A DNA stretch of 10,910 bases from Pseudomonadota bacterium (GCA_023442085.1 JAEZMT010000421.1:1-10910), one strand, 5' to 3'; positions 1-7,062 are shown, counted from the first letter of the stretch. The notes: generated by a model not told the origin, from the sequence alone. Translations and numbers: made by a program.

Positions 1-1084
1 CGTCGATGCCGTCCACGATCTCGTGCTCGTCGAGGATCTTCCAGCTCTCCTGGAAGTGCCCGCCATTACCGAACATCTCGTGCAGCGACAGCACCGCGTC
101 GTTGCAGGGGTGATAGGCGTAGTGGCAGGTCGGGCGATAGAGCACCTTTTCGCCGTCGCGGACCGTCAGGTAATCGGCGATCGAGATGCTCTCGTTGTGG
201 GTGACGAGGAAGCCGTACTGGGCCTGGGGGGTCGGCGTCCACGAGCGCACGCGGGTGGCAGCGCGGGGGGAGAGAAGATAGATGGCCGCGCCGCAGCCCG
301 CCTCGTGGGTGCGGCCGTCCGGCGGCAGGCTCTTTTCGTGCGTGCCCCAGCCCAGCTCGGCCGGCTGCAGGCCCTCGGAGACGAAGCCCTCCACCGACCA
401 TGTGTTCCAGAACTGGCCCATGATCTTGGGCTCGCGGGCGCGCTGGGTGTCGCGCTCGGCAATGTGGATGCCCTTGATGCCGAGGCTGCGGGCGAACTGC
501 GCCCATTCCTCGCGGGCGGTCGGCTCGGGCCGGTCGAGGCCGGTGTCGGCAGCGATGTTGAGCATCGCCTGCTTCACGAACCAGGACACCATGCCCGGAT
601 TGGCACCGCAGGTGGACACGGCGGTGGTGCCGCCCGGATTGCGGCGGCGGGCGGCGAGCAGGCTTTCGCGCAGCGCATAATTGGTGCGCGCGGCGGTGGG
701 CATGTCCTCGTCGAAATAAAAGCCCTTCCAGGGCTCCACCACGGTGTCGATGTAGAGCGCGCCGATCTCGCGGCACAGCTCCATCACCGCCACCGAGGAC
801 ACGTCCACGGAGAGGTTCACGCAGAAGCCCTGGCCCGGGCCATTGGTCAGCAGCGGAGTGAGCAGGTCGCGGTAGTTCTCGGCGGTGACTTCGGACTGGA
901 CGAAGCGGATGCCCCGGGAATCGAGCAGCTTGCGGTGGTCCGCCACCGGATCGATCACCACCATGCGCTCGCGGTCGAAGTCGAAATGGCGCTCGATGAG
1001 CGGCAGGCACCCCCTGCCGATGGAGCCAAATCCGATCATCACGATGGGGCCGTCGATCTTCGCGTGGACCGGCCAGTCGCTCAT
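1..1084 (-). CDS. hss: Homospermidine synthase (3' end outside window)
   Basis: NAD-dependent cytosolic enzyme making the polyamine homospermidine from putrescine (two putrescines, or putrescine plus spermidine). The visible 361 residues open with a Rossmann nucleotide-binding motif GFGSIG at residues 18-23. Glu117 (in VVEPW), Glu210 (HIAERD), Trp229 (QFWNTWS) and His296 (VTHNES) fall at the positions I remember for active-site residues of the Blastochloris viridis enzyme, which supports both family and start. That enzyme is about 477 residues, so roughly 115 C-terminal residues are missing beyond the window. The ATG at 1084 is preceded by GAGGAG (1094-1099) at good spacing. The gene lies downstream of the MFS gene on the same strand, but a 242-bp gap with possible leader structures suggests its own promoter. 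An overlapping ORF ending near 1094 is a frame shadow. Confidence 0.95.
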   Translation of the reverse strand, partial: MSDWPVHAKIDGPIVMIGFGSIGRGCLPLIERHFDFDRERMVVIDPVADHRKLLDSRGIRFVQSEVTAENYRDLLTPLLTNGPGQGFCVNLSVDVSSVAVMELCREIGALYIDTVVEPWKGFYFDEDMPTAARTNYALRESLLAARRRNPGGTTAVSTCGANPGMVSWFVKQAMLNIAADTGLDRPEPTAREEWAQFARSLGIKGIHIAERDTQRAREPKIMGQFWNTWSVEGFVSEGLQPAELGWGTHEKSLPPDGRTHEAGCGAAIYLLSPRAATRVRSWTPTPQAQYGFLVTHNESISIADYLTVRDGEKVLYRPTCHYAYHPCNDAVLSLHEMFGNGGHFQESWKILDEHEIVDGID

Positions 1085-1105
1085 GGTGAAACACTCCTCG
1101 GGGTG

Positions 1106-1239
1106 GCGGCGCCGGTTCGTCGGGGCGCCGCGAAAGTCACAGGACGCGCGAAAGCGGGGAAACCCCTGGCATCCGCGCGGCGTGAAAACGATGCCGCGCA
1201 AGGGCGCGACGTGGGTGTAAGCGCCGCGCGCAGGCGCGG
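1106..1239 (-). promoter_or_regulatory. Structured leader with four GC-only stem-loops upstream of hss
   Basis: Four inverted repeats follow one another in the presumed 5' leader. Arms 1224-1229/1234-1239 are CCGCGC/GCGCGG with a 4-base loop. Arms 1175-1181/1193-1199 are GCGCGGC/GCCGCGC with an 11-base loop. Arms 1156-1159/1163-1166 are GGGG/CCCC with a 3-base loop. Arms 1106-1113/1124-1131 are GCGGCGCC/GGCGCCGC with a 10-base loop. The last ends six bases before the GAGGAG ribosome binding site, close enough to affect initiation. They could act as translational control, as an MFS mRNA 3' structure, or as nothing; GC-rich DNA forms such stems readily. Confidence 0.4.
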
Positions 1240-1247
1240 GCGGGCGC

Positions 1248-1276
1248 ACCATGGGAAAAGCGCGGCCCGGCGTCAA
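1248..1276 (-). promoter_or_regulatory. Candidate sigma-70 promoter for homospermidine synthase
   Basis: Read on the minus strand, TTGACG (1276-1271, five of six matches to the -35 consensus) is followed after 17 bases by CATGGT (1253-1248, three of six matches to -10). Transcription would begin near 1241 and give a leader of about 157 bases. The -10 match is weak, although degenerate -10 boxes are common in high-GC alphaproteobacteria. It is the only reasonable pair I found in the gap. Confidence 0.3.
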
Positions 1277-1326
1277 CCGAAGAGCTTGAGCAAAGCCGGC
1301 AAACCAAGCAGCGGCGGGCGTTTGGA

Positions 1327-2571
1327 TCAGCGCCGGGTCGCGACTTTCACCGGCATGGCATCGACGTGGAAGAGCGCGGGAAAGAGCCGGGTCCACAGCG
1401 CCACCACGATCAGCGTGCCGACGCCGCCCGCCACACCGGCACCCACCGCGCCGATGAGCGCGGCAACCATGCCGGATTCGAATTCGCCGAGCTGGTTGGA
1501 GGTGCCGACGAACAGGGAATTCACCGCGCTGACCCGCCCGCGCATCTCGTCCGGCGTGGAGAGCTGCACGAGGGAGGAGCGGATGACGACGCTCACATTG
1601 TCCGCCGCGCCGAGCACGAACAGCGCGCCCAGCGACAAAAGGAAGCTGGAGGAAAGCGCGAATACCACCGTCGCCAGTCCGAATACCGCCACGGCGGCGA
1701 ACATGACGGCCCCGACCCGCCGCGTGGGCGGCCGGCGCACCAGCACGATGGACATGAGCACCGCCCCCACCGCGGGCGCGGCGCGCAGGGCGCCGAGGCC
1801 CTGCGTTCCCACATGCAGGATCTCGGCGGCATAGATGGGCAGCAGCGCGGTGACGCTGCCCAGCAGCACCGCGAACAGATCGAGGGAGATGGAGCCCAGC
1901 ACCACCGGGCTGCGGCGGATGAAGGCGAGGCCGGAGAGCAGCGTCTCGAGCGTCATCGCGCTGCGCGGGCCGGGCGCATGGAAGTGGCGGATGAAGGCCA
2001 TGGCGCTGGCGGCCACCGCGTAGCAGATGGCCGCCAGCGTGAGGGGCACCGCCGGGCCGAAGATATAGGCGAAGCCGCCCACGGCGGGGCCGGCGATGGT
2101 CGCCATCTGCATGGCGGAGGAGGCCACCGCCAGCGCGCGCGGCAGCATTTCGCCCGGCACGAGGCGCGGCAGCAGCGCCGCCATGGTCGGCGCCTCGAAT
2201 GCGCGGCAGGCGCCGATGGTGACGACGGCGGCGTAGATCGGCAGGAGACCGGCATGGCCCGCGCCTTCCGCAAGGGCGAGGGCCCCAACGGTGAGCGCCG
2301 ACAGCGTCTGGCAGGCGAGCACGATGCGTCGGCGATCGAAGGTGTCGGCGACGTGCCCCACCAGCAGGGTGAGGAACAGGATGGGCAGGAATTGCGCGAG
2401 CCCAACGAGCCCGAGGGCGGCGGCGCTGCCGGTGAGGCTGTACACCAGCCAGCCGACCACCACCCCCAGCATCTGAAAGGCCAGCGCCGATGCGACCCGG
2501 CTGATCCAGAACAGGATGAAGGCGGGATGATCCCGCAGCCGCATCCCGGCGGAGGGCGCGCTCGCGGTCAC
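1327..2571 (-). CDS. Major facilitator superfamily transporter, EntS-like (MFS_3 type)
   Basis: Inner-membrane, proton-coupled transporter of 414 residues, the usual MFS length, with hydrophobic stretches consistent with about 12 membrane helices. The TM2-TM3 loop holds the MFS signature motif A as VGHVADTFDRRR (about residues 71-82). A second such loop, STPDEMRGRVSAVNS (about 335-349), is typical of the MFS_3 group, which includes the enterobactin exporter EntS and various drug exporters. Substrate is unknown, and no siderophore or antibiotic genes are nearby. The start is a GTG at 2571 without a strong Shine-Dalgarno sequence; an in-frame ATG at 2544 is an alternative that would remove nine residues before the conserved MRLRDHPAF. 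Stop is TGA at 1327-1329. It sits between phaZ and hss on the same strand with gaps of 184 and 242 bases, so an operon is uncertain. Confidence 0.88.
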   Translation of the reverse strand: MTASAPSAGMRLRDHPAFILFWISRVASALAFQMLGVVVGWLVYSLTGSAAALGLVGLAQFLPILFLTLLVGHVADTFDRRRIVLACQTLSALTVGALALAEGAGHAGLLPIYAAVVTIGACRAFEAPTMAALLPRLVPGEMLPRALAVASSAMQMATIAGPAVGGFAYIFGPAVPLTLAAICYAVAASAMAFIRHFHAPGPRSAMTLETLLSGLAFIRRSPVVLGSISLDLFAVLLGSVTALLPIYAAEILHVGTQGLGALRAAPAVGAVLMSIVLVRRPPTRRVGAVMFAAVAVFGLATVVFALSSSFLLSLGALFVLGAADNVSVVIRSSLVQLSTPDEMRGRVSAVNSLFVGTSNQLGEFESGMVAALIGAVGAGVAGGVGTLIVVALWTRLFPALFHVDAMPVKVATRR

Positions 2572-2755
2572 GACGGCGGCAGAAGTTGTTGGGAAGGGGG
2601 TCGGGGCGAGGTTTCGCGAAAGGTCACGGTGCAGGTCCGCGCGGTGGCACGCCCGCGCGCCGGACGATGCTTGAACCTTGCCCGCGTACCGCTCCGGGCG
2701 GAGGTTGGCAACTCCTGCCCCTGCGTCCGCTCACGCACGGTTCAGACGGGCGCGT

Positions 2756-3973
2756 TCAGTCGCTGGCCAGGATGTGGTTCTGGACGATGGGATAGACCTG
2801 GCTCGCCCATTTGCGGCCCGAGAAGACGCCGTAATGGCCGACGCCCGCCTGCATGTGGTGGCGCTTCTTGTGCGGACGCAGAGCGGAGCAGATGTCCTGC
2901 GCCGCCATGGTCTGGCCGATGGAGCAGATATCGTCCCGCTCGCCCTCCACCGTAAGCAGCGCCGTCTTGCGGATGGCGCGGAAATCGATGGGCCGGCCGC
3001 GATAGGTCAGTTCGCCCTTGGGCAGGCGGTATTCCTGGAAGACGTAGCGCACGGTCTCCAGATAGAATTCGGCAGCCAGATCAAGCACCGCGAAATATTC
3101 GTCGTAGAAGGCCTTGGTGGTCTCGGCCTTCTCCTCGTCGCCCTCGGCGAGGGCGTTGTAGAGATCGAGGTGCGCCTTGATGTGCCGCGTGAGGTTCATG
3201 TTCACGAAGGCAGTGAGCTGCATGAAGCCGGGATAGACCCGACGACCCGAGCCGGCGAACCCCTTCGGCACCGTGGAGATCAGGTTCTTCTCGAACCACG
3301 AGATGGGCTTGGAGGTCGCGAGCTCGTTCACCTTGGTGGGGTTGATGCGGCAGTCGATGGGGCCGGCCATGAGCGTCATGGAGGCCGGCACGGCCGGGTT
3401 CTTCTCCTGCGCCATCACCGCGGCGGCCACGAGCGACTGCACGCACGGCTGGCACACCGCCACCAGATGGGCGCCGGGGCCCATGATCTCCAGGAAGCGG
3501 ATGACGTGCTCGACATAATCGTCGAAGCCAAAGGGACCGGCCGAGAGCGGCACCTCGCGGGCGTTGTGCCAGTCCGTGATGTAGACGTCATGGTCCGGCA
3601 GCATCGTCTTCACGGTGTTCACGAGCAGCGTCGCGAAATGCCCTGACAGCGGCGCGACCACGAGGACGCGCGGCTGGGGCACGTCCACGTCCTTCTTGAA
3701 GCGCAGCAGGGTGCCGAAGGGCAGAACGGCGGTGTTCTCCTCCGTCACCTGGACTTCGCGATTTCCGACTTCAACCGTTTTGATGCCGAAAGACGGCCGG
3801 CCATGGGTGAGGGCGGCGCGCTCGATCAGCTCGTAGGCGGCCGCCAGCTGGCGGAAGCCGAGATGGCCGTAGCCGTTGACAAGGGGGCCGTTGAGGGTCT
3901 GCCGCGCGAGGCTGGCGAAGAACCTCATCGGGCTCATGAGGTCGGCCTGGGCCTGATAGGCGGAGTACATCAT
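2756..3973 (-). CDS. phaZ: Intracellular polyhydroxybutyrate depolymerase
   Basis: Cytosolic thiol hydrolase that mobilises native PHB granules, releasing 3-hydroxybutyrate units. From the ATG at 3973 the protein has 405 residues, the normal size, and begins MMYSAYQAQADLMSPMR, which resembles the N-terminus typical of PhaZ1/PhaZa1 proteins. The nucleophile motif is AVCQPCVQ with Cys174; Asp347 or Asp348 (GERDD) and His380 (GVGHYG) follow at spacings within one or two residues of those I recall for the Ralstonia eutropha triad Cys183/Asp355/His388. The reading frame stays open to 4291, but the extra 106 residues lack PhaZ character and would run through the 25-bp palindrome, so I prefer the internal start. 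No strong Shine-Dalgarno precedes 3973; either of two consecutive ATGs could serve. It is divergent from the glutathione S-transferase gene. Confidence 0.93.
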   Translation of the reverse strand: MMYSAYQAQADLMSPMRFFASLARQTLNGPLVNGYGHLGFRQLAAAYELIERAALTHGRPSFGIKTVEVGNREVQVTEENTAVLPFGTLLRFKKDVDVPQPRVLVVAPLSGHFATLLVNTVKTMLPDHDVYITDWHNAREVPLSAGPFGFDDYVEHVIRFLEIMGPGAHLVAVCQPCVQSLVAAAVMAQEKNPAVPASMTLMAGPIDCRINPTKVNELATSKPISWFEKNLISTVPKGFAGSGRRVYPGFMQLTAFVNMNLTRHIKAHLDLYNALAEGDEEKAETTKAFYDEYFAVLDLAAEFYLETVRYVFQEYRLPKGELTYRGRPIDFRAIRKTALLTVEGERDDICSIGQTMAAQDICSALRPHKKRHHMQAGVGHYGVFSGRKWASQVYPIVQNHILASD

Positions 3974-4172
3974 GGCAGCGAGCGCCGGAGCGTCCGGCAC
4001 GACGGTGCCAGAGGAATGAACCTGGAAGAAGTCTGCAGCATGATGCCGAAAGGTCCTTCTGCTCCGCGTCCCCCACGTCCGGCCCCCGACGGCCGGCGGA
4101 AGCATTAAGTAGTTGTCGCAGGCCCAGCTTTCCGCTTTGCAGCAAGCCTGAACGGATGTACCTGTTAAGTTG

Positions 4173-4201
4173 ATATTGGAGCTATGCGTGGTGCATTGCA
4201 A
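4173..4201 (-). promoter_or_regulatory. Candidate phaZ promoter overlapping the palindrome
   Basis: On the minus strand TTGCAA (4201-4196, four of six to -35) is followed after 17 bases by CAATAT (4178-4173, a weak -10). If used, the -35 element would lie inside the palindrome, the usual arrangement for repression by occlusion. Transcription would start near 4166 and leave a leader of about 190 bases before the phaZ ATG. The element match is modest and other starts are possible. Confidence 0.3.
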
Positions 4202-4208
4202 CACGCAT
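4184..4208. promoter_or_regulatory. 25-bp near-perfect palindrome, candidate PhaR-type operator
   Basis: Outer arms ATGCGTG (4184-4190) and CACGCAT (4202-4208) are exact reverse complements. The core is TGCA-T-TGCA (4192-4200), centred on 4196. Eleven of twelve symmetric pairs match; only 4191/4201 fails. The core contains TGC-N3-GCA, and PhaR regulators of PHA genes are known to bind TGC-rich sites such as CTGC-N3-GCAG in Paracoccus and Rhodobacter. The position upstream of a PHB depolymerase gene fits that family. Assignment to PhaR is inference; another dimeric repressor could bind here and control either divergent gene. Confidence 0.6.
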
Positions 4209-4367
4209 CCTTGGCAATAGGGCCGACGGCCGAGCGACTGCGCCGGATGCCCCACCAAAGTCGAAGCCGCCGGCTGCGCCAGATCAGACACGGGCGGTCA
4301 GAAACAGGCGGAAGGGTCGAGGGGAACGGTCAGGTCAGGGATCGCAAATCCGAGGCACGGGACAGGC

Positions 4368-5018
4368 ATGGCGACGCTCACCATCTCCAGCAAGAACTAC
4401 TCCTCCTGGTCCATGCGCGGCTGGCTGCTGTGCAAGATGGCCGGCCTCTCCTTCGAGGAGGAGCGGGTGCCCACCGACGATCCCGACGCCAAGGCGGAGC
4501 TGCTTCTGCTGTCGCCTTCCTTCCTCGTGCCGCGGCTGGTGCATGAGGACGTGACGGTGTGGGACACGCTGGCCATCGCGTCATTCCTCAACGAGGTCTT
4601 CCCCGAGGCCGGCCTGCTGCCCGCTGACCGCGCGGTGCGCGCGCACTGCCTCTCCATCTCCGGCGAGATGCACTCGGGCTTCGCCAACATGCGCTCGGCG
4701 CTGCCGATGAACATCAAGGCGCATTATCCGGGCTTCAAGGTCTGGGCCGGCGCGCAGGCGGACATCGAGCGCATCGCCGCCATCTGGCGGGGCTGCCTCA
4801 CCGCCCATGGCGGGCCGTTCCTGATGGGCGCGACCCCGACGCTGGCCGATGCCATGTACGCCCCCGTCTGCTCCCGCTTCACCACCTACGACGTGAAGCT
4901 CGATCCCCAGTGCGAGTCCTACCGCGCCCGCATCATGGCGCTGCCGCTGGTCCAGGAATGGATCGACGGCGCGCTGTCCGAGCCCGAGGAGCTGGAAGAG
5001 CTGGACGCCGAGTTCTGA
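4368..5018 (+). CDS. Glutathione S-transferase family protein
   Basis: Cytosolic protein of 216 residues, standard GST length. Residues 1-80 form the thioredoxin-like N-terminal domain. Its opening ISSKNYSSWSMRGWLL is the SxNYSSWSxRxW signature of a bacterial GST subgroup in which an N-terminal serine would activate glutathione. The SPSFLVPRL segment (about 49-57) carries the expected cis-proline before the strand, and VWDTLAIASFL (about 64-74) matches the glutathione gamma-glutamyl binding segment, normally E/D-S-x-A-I. Here Asp-Thr replaces the usual Glu/Asp-Ser. The helical C-terminal domain spans about 90-205 and ends in an acidic tail. Substrate cannot be told from sequence. The ATG at 4368 is the first start in a sensible position. 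The permease gene follows after 19 bases. Confidence 0.9.
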   Translation: MATLTISSKNYSSWSMRGWLLCKMAGLSFEEERVPTDDPDAKAELLLLSPSFLVPRLVHEDVTVWDTLAIASFLNEVFPEAGLLPADRAVRAHCLSISGEMHSGFANMRSALPMNIKAHYPGFKVWAGAQADIERIAAIWRGCLTAHGGPFLMGATPTLADAMYAPVCSRFTTYDVKLDPQCESYRARIMALPLVQEWIDGALSEPEELEELDAEF

Positions 5019-5037
5019 TGCTTTCGGACCTCTTCCG

Positions 5038-5826
5038 GTGATCGAAACGGCGACGGCCGCCGCCTCGTCCGTGAATCTTGGCTTGATCGCAATCGGCTTT
5101 GCCGTGCTCGTGCTGGCGGGCATGGTGAAGGGCGTGATCGGCATGGGCCTGCCGACGGTGGGCATCGGCCTGCTGAGCGTGGTCCTCGCCCCGCCCGAGG
5201 CGGCGGCGCTGCTGATCCTCCCCTCCACCGTCACCAATTTCTGGCAATACTTCACCGGGCCCAACGTGCTCGGCATCGCCCGGCGCTTCGGCTGGATGAT
5301 GGCGATGGTGGCGGCCGGCACGCTCACCGGTGGCCTTCTGCTCGGCGGCCTCGCCTCGCCCGCCGCGCAGCCGGCGCTCGGGGCGACGCTGCTGGCCTAT
5401 GGCCTGCTCGGCCTGTCCTCGGTGCAGTTGAAGGTGCCGGCGCGTCACGAGCCGTGGCTGTCACCGCTCATGGGTTTTCTGACCGGCCTCGTCACCGGCA
5501 CCACCGGCGTCTCGGTCATGCCCTCCGCGCCCTATCTCCAGTCGCTGGGGCTGGCGCGGGACGATCTCGTGCAGGCCCTCGGCCTCACCTTCATCGTCTC
5601 CACGGCGGCGCTGGCGGTGGTCCTGTTCCATCCGGGGGACGGCGGCGGGCCGATGGCCGATCCGGCCACCGCGCTCGCCTCGGCGGCCGCTCTGCTGCCG
5701 GCCTTCATCGGCATGCATCTCGGCACCTTGGTGCGCCGGGCGGCCTCGCCGCAGATGTTCCGGCGCATCTTCTTCTCAGGCCTCGGCCTGCTCGGCGTCT
5801 ACATGCTGGCGCGCGGCCTCATCTGA
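5038..5826 (+). CDS. Sulfite exporter TauE/SafE family permease
   Basis: Inner-membrane protein of 262 residues with about eight hydrophobic helices. It shows the internal duplication of the TauE/SafE (formerly DUF81) family: GMVKGVIGMGLPTVGIGLLS (about 28-47) in the first half and GLVTGTTGVSVMPSAPYLQSLGL (about 150-172) in the second. Characterised relatives export sulfite, sulfoacetate or other organosulfur anions, but most are uncharacterised and substrate is open here. The start is a GTG at 5038 with no strong ribosome binding site. A seven-codon ORF starts at 5018 as TGATG with the GST stop and ends at 5041, overlapping this GTG, so translation may be coupled to the GST gene. That pairing hints at glutathione- or sulfur-related work, which is inference. 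Confidence 0.88.
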   Translation: MIETATAAASSVNLGLIAIGFAVLVLAGMVKGVIGMGLPTVGIGLLSVVLAPPEAAALLILPSTVTNFWQYFTGPNVLGIARRFGWMMAMVAAGTLTGGLLLGGLASPAAQPALGATLLAYGLLGLSSVQLKVPARHEPWLSPLMGFLTGLVTGTTGVSVMPSAPYLQSLGLARDDLVQALGLTFIVSTAALAVVLFHPGDGGGPMADPATALASAAALLPAFIGMHLGTLVRRAASPQMFRRIFFSGLGLLGVYMLARGLI

Positions 5827-5849
5827 GCCGCCCGCCTCTCACGGTCTTT

Positions 5850-5868
5850 GCCTCTCACTCGGAGAGGC
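5850..5868. terminator. Hairpin at the convergent permease/patatin gene ends
   Basis: GCCTCTC (5850-5856) and GAGAGGC (5862-5868) form a perfect 7-bp stem with loop ACTCG. It spans the patatin stop codon (5855-5857) and lies 24 bases after the permease stop. A second GCCTCTC copy at 5834-5840 could compete for the same arm. The placement suits a shared terminator for converging transcripts, but no T-tract follows on either strand, so a classical intrinsic terminator is not shown. Confidence 0.4.
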
Positions 5869-7006
5869 GATGGATGTCGTGGATGACGATGCCGATGGAA
5901 TCGTCCGGCTTCCGCAGCCATTCCTTGCGGCGCAGGGTCTTCACCGTGTCCTCGTAGCCGGTCTGCCAGTGCTCGCGCATGGAGGTCTGCGAGAATTCGT
6001 AGTCCTTGGATTCCCGCTCGTAGGTCTTTTCCTGATAGATCAGGTGGCAGATGTTGACCGGGCCGGAGTTGGAATAATCGTCGATGAGGGCGATGTCCTC
6101 CTCGGTGCGCAGCTGCTCGGGAATGCGCTGGAGCGCGTCATAGAGCTTGGAGCGCAGGTCCTGCACGCGGCGGAACACGTCGGTCGTGTAGCGGGTGCGG
6201 CTCGAATAGGCGACGTCCTTCTGCCGCTCCGACACGTCGAACATGTCGCGCGGCAGCTGCCCGCGGGCGCTGAACAGGTCCACCTGGAACACCAGCGCGC
6301 TCGGATGGTCCGGCTGGTCGAGCAGGAACTGGAGCGGCGTGTTGGAGACGACGCCGCCATCCCAGTAGAACTCGCCGTCGATCTTGATGGCCGGAAAACC
6401 GGGCGGCAGCGCGCCGGAGGCCATGATGTGCTCAGGAGCGATCTTGTGCTCCTGATTGTCGAAATAGATGAAGTTGCCGGTGCGCACGTTCACCGCGCCC
6501 ACCGAGAAGCGCTTCTCGCCGGAATTGATGCGGTCGAAGTCCACGAGGCGCAGCAGCGTGTCGCGCAGGGGGGCCGTGTCATAGAAGGAGGTGGCGCCCG
6601 GCGCCCCCGAAGGCAGCAGCCAAGGGTTGGGAAAGCGCGGGTTGAAGAAGCCGGGCTGGCCCTGAAGGATGGTGCGGGCGGCGCTCAGCTGGTTGCGCCA
6701 CTGGCGGAAGATGTCGCCTTCCAGGTTGAACGGCAGGATGCGCCGGGAGGTGATGGTCTCCCAGAAGTCCCGGAGCTTCGTCACCCGGTCCTGTGGCGCG
6801 TTGCCGGCGATGATGGCCGAGTTGATGGCGCCGATGGACACGCCGGAAATCCAGTTGGGGTCGCAGCCCACCTCCGACAGCGCCTCATAGACGCCAGCCT
6901 GATAGGCGCCGAGCGCCCCACCGCCCTGGAACACCAGTGCCACGCGCTTGTACTCGTCGATGATGTCGCACAGCTCGCTGGAGCGCTGGTTGGCAGCCTC
7001 GGTCAT
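5855..7006 (-). CDS. Patatin-like phospholipase with DUF3734 C-terminus
   Basis: Serine acyl hydrolase of 383 residues. The patatin domain covers about residues 20-230: oxyanion loop GGGALG (28-33), nucleophile elbow GVSIG (55-59, Ser57) and the catalytic aspartate in YWDGG (Asp216), giving an intact Ser-Asp dyad. The remaining C-terminal part (about 270-375) is a charged, mostly helical region of the DUF3734 type seen in this subgroup. No signal peptide is present, so a cytoplasmic or membrane-surface role is likely. The ATG at 7006 has GAGGGG at good spacing. Its gene follows acetoacetate decarboxylase on the same strand after 82 bases, and I recall this pair, often with 3-hydroxybutyrate dehydrogenase, from rhizobial genomes. 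Whether the substrate is a membrane lipid, a PHB-granule lipid or another ester is unknown. Confidence 0.92.
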   Translation of the reverse strand: MTEAANQRSSELCDIIDEYKRVALVFQGGGALGAYQAGVYEALSEVGCDPNWISGVSIGAINSAIIAGNAPQDRVTKLRDFWETITSRRILPFNLEGDIFRQWRNQLSAARTILQGQPGFFNPRFPNPWLLPSGAPGATSFYDTAPLRDTLLRLVDFDRINSGEKRFSVGAVNVRTGNFIYFDNQEHKIAPEHIMASGALPPGFPAIKIDGEFYWDGGVVSNTPLQFLLDQPDHPSALVFQVDLFSARGQLPRDMFDVSERQKDVAYSSRTRYTTDVFRRVQDLRSKLYDALQRIPEQLRTEEDIALIDDYSNSGPVNICHLIYQEKTYERESKDYEFSQTSMREHWQTGYEDTVKTLRRKEWLRKPDDSIGIVIHDIHRLSE

Positions 7007-7037
7007 CGGCCCTCACCCCTCGAAATTGTTATGCAGG

Positions 7038-7062
7038 CCGGCGGCGCACAGGGCGCCGCCGG
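7038..7062. other. 10-bp GC-only hairpin between adc and patatin genes
   Basis: CCGGCGGCGC (7038-7047) and GCGCCGCCGG (7053-7062) are perfect reverse complements around a 5-base loop. No T-run follows on the minus strand, so it is not a classical terminator. In a shared transcript it could protect the upstream adc message, reduce read-through into the patatin gene, or terminate part of transcription. Confidence 0.55.

Larger units (their letters stand above)
3974..4367. promoter_or_regulatory. Divergent intergenic region between phaZ and the GST gene
   Basis: This 394-base stretch holds no convincing gene. It is visibly less GC-rich around 4100-4210 than the flanking coding DNA, as expected for a promoter region. 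It contains the 25-bp palindrome at 4184-4208, a smaller symmetric site TTGC-A-GCAA at 4137-4145, a possible phaZ promoter at 4173-4201, and a possible 23-codon leader ORF at 3970-4041 on the minus strand. A tandem GGTCA repeat (about 4328-4337) lies upstream of the GST start. I could not identify a clear plus-strand promoter; TTGATA at 4170-4175 is a fair -35 but lacks a convincing -10. Confidence 0.6.

Noticed and set aside
23..1834. 603-residue plus-strand ORF across the hss and MFS region
   Set aside because: It is antisense to homospermidine synthase and the MFS gene, has arginine-, alanine- and histidine-rich low-complexity sequence and no recognisable domain. It is a GC-rich shadow.
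2612..2621. Palindrome TTTCGCGAAA about 40 bases upstream of the MFS start
   Set aside because: Only 10 bp and a common type of palindrome in GC-rich DNA; no promoter or regulator supports it as an operator.
1366..2955. 529-residue plus-strand ORF antisense to the MFS gene
   Set aside because: Full of histidine, glutamine, arginine and glycine, with no domain; it mirrors the hydrophobic codons of the MFS gene on the other strand.
3974..4291. 106-residue N-terminal extension of PhaZ
   Set aside because: Not seen in the family as I know it, unlike PhaZ in composition, and it would place the 25-bp palindrome and promoter region inside a coding sequence.
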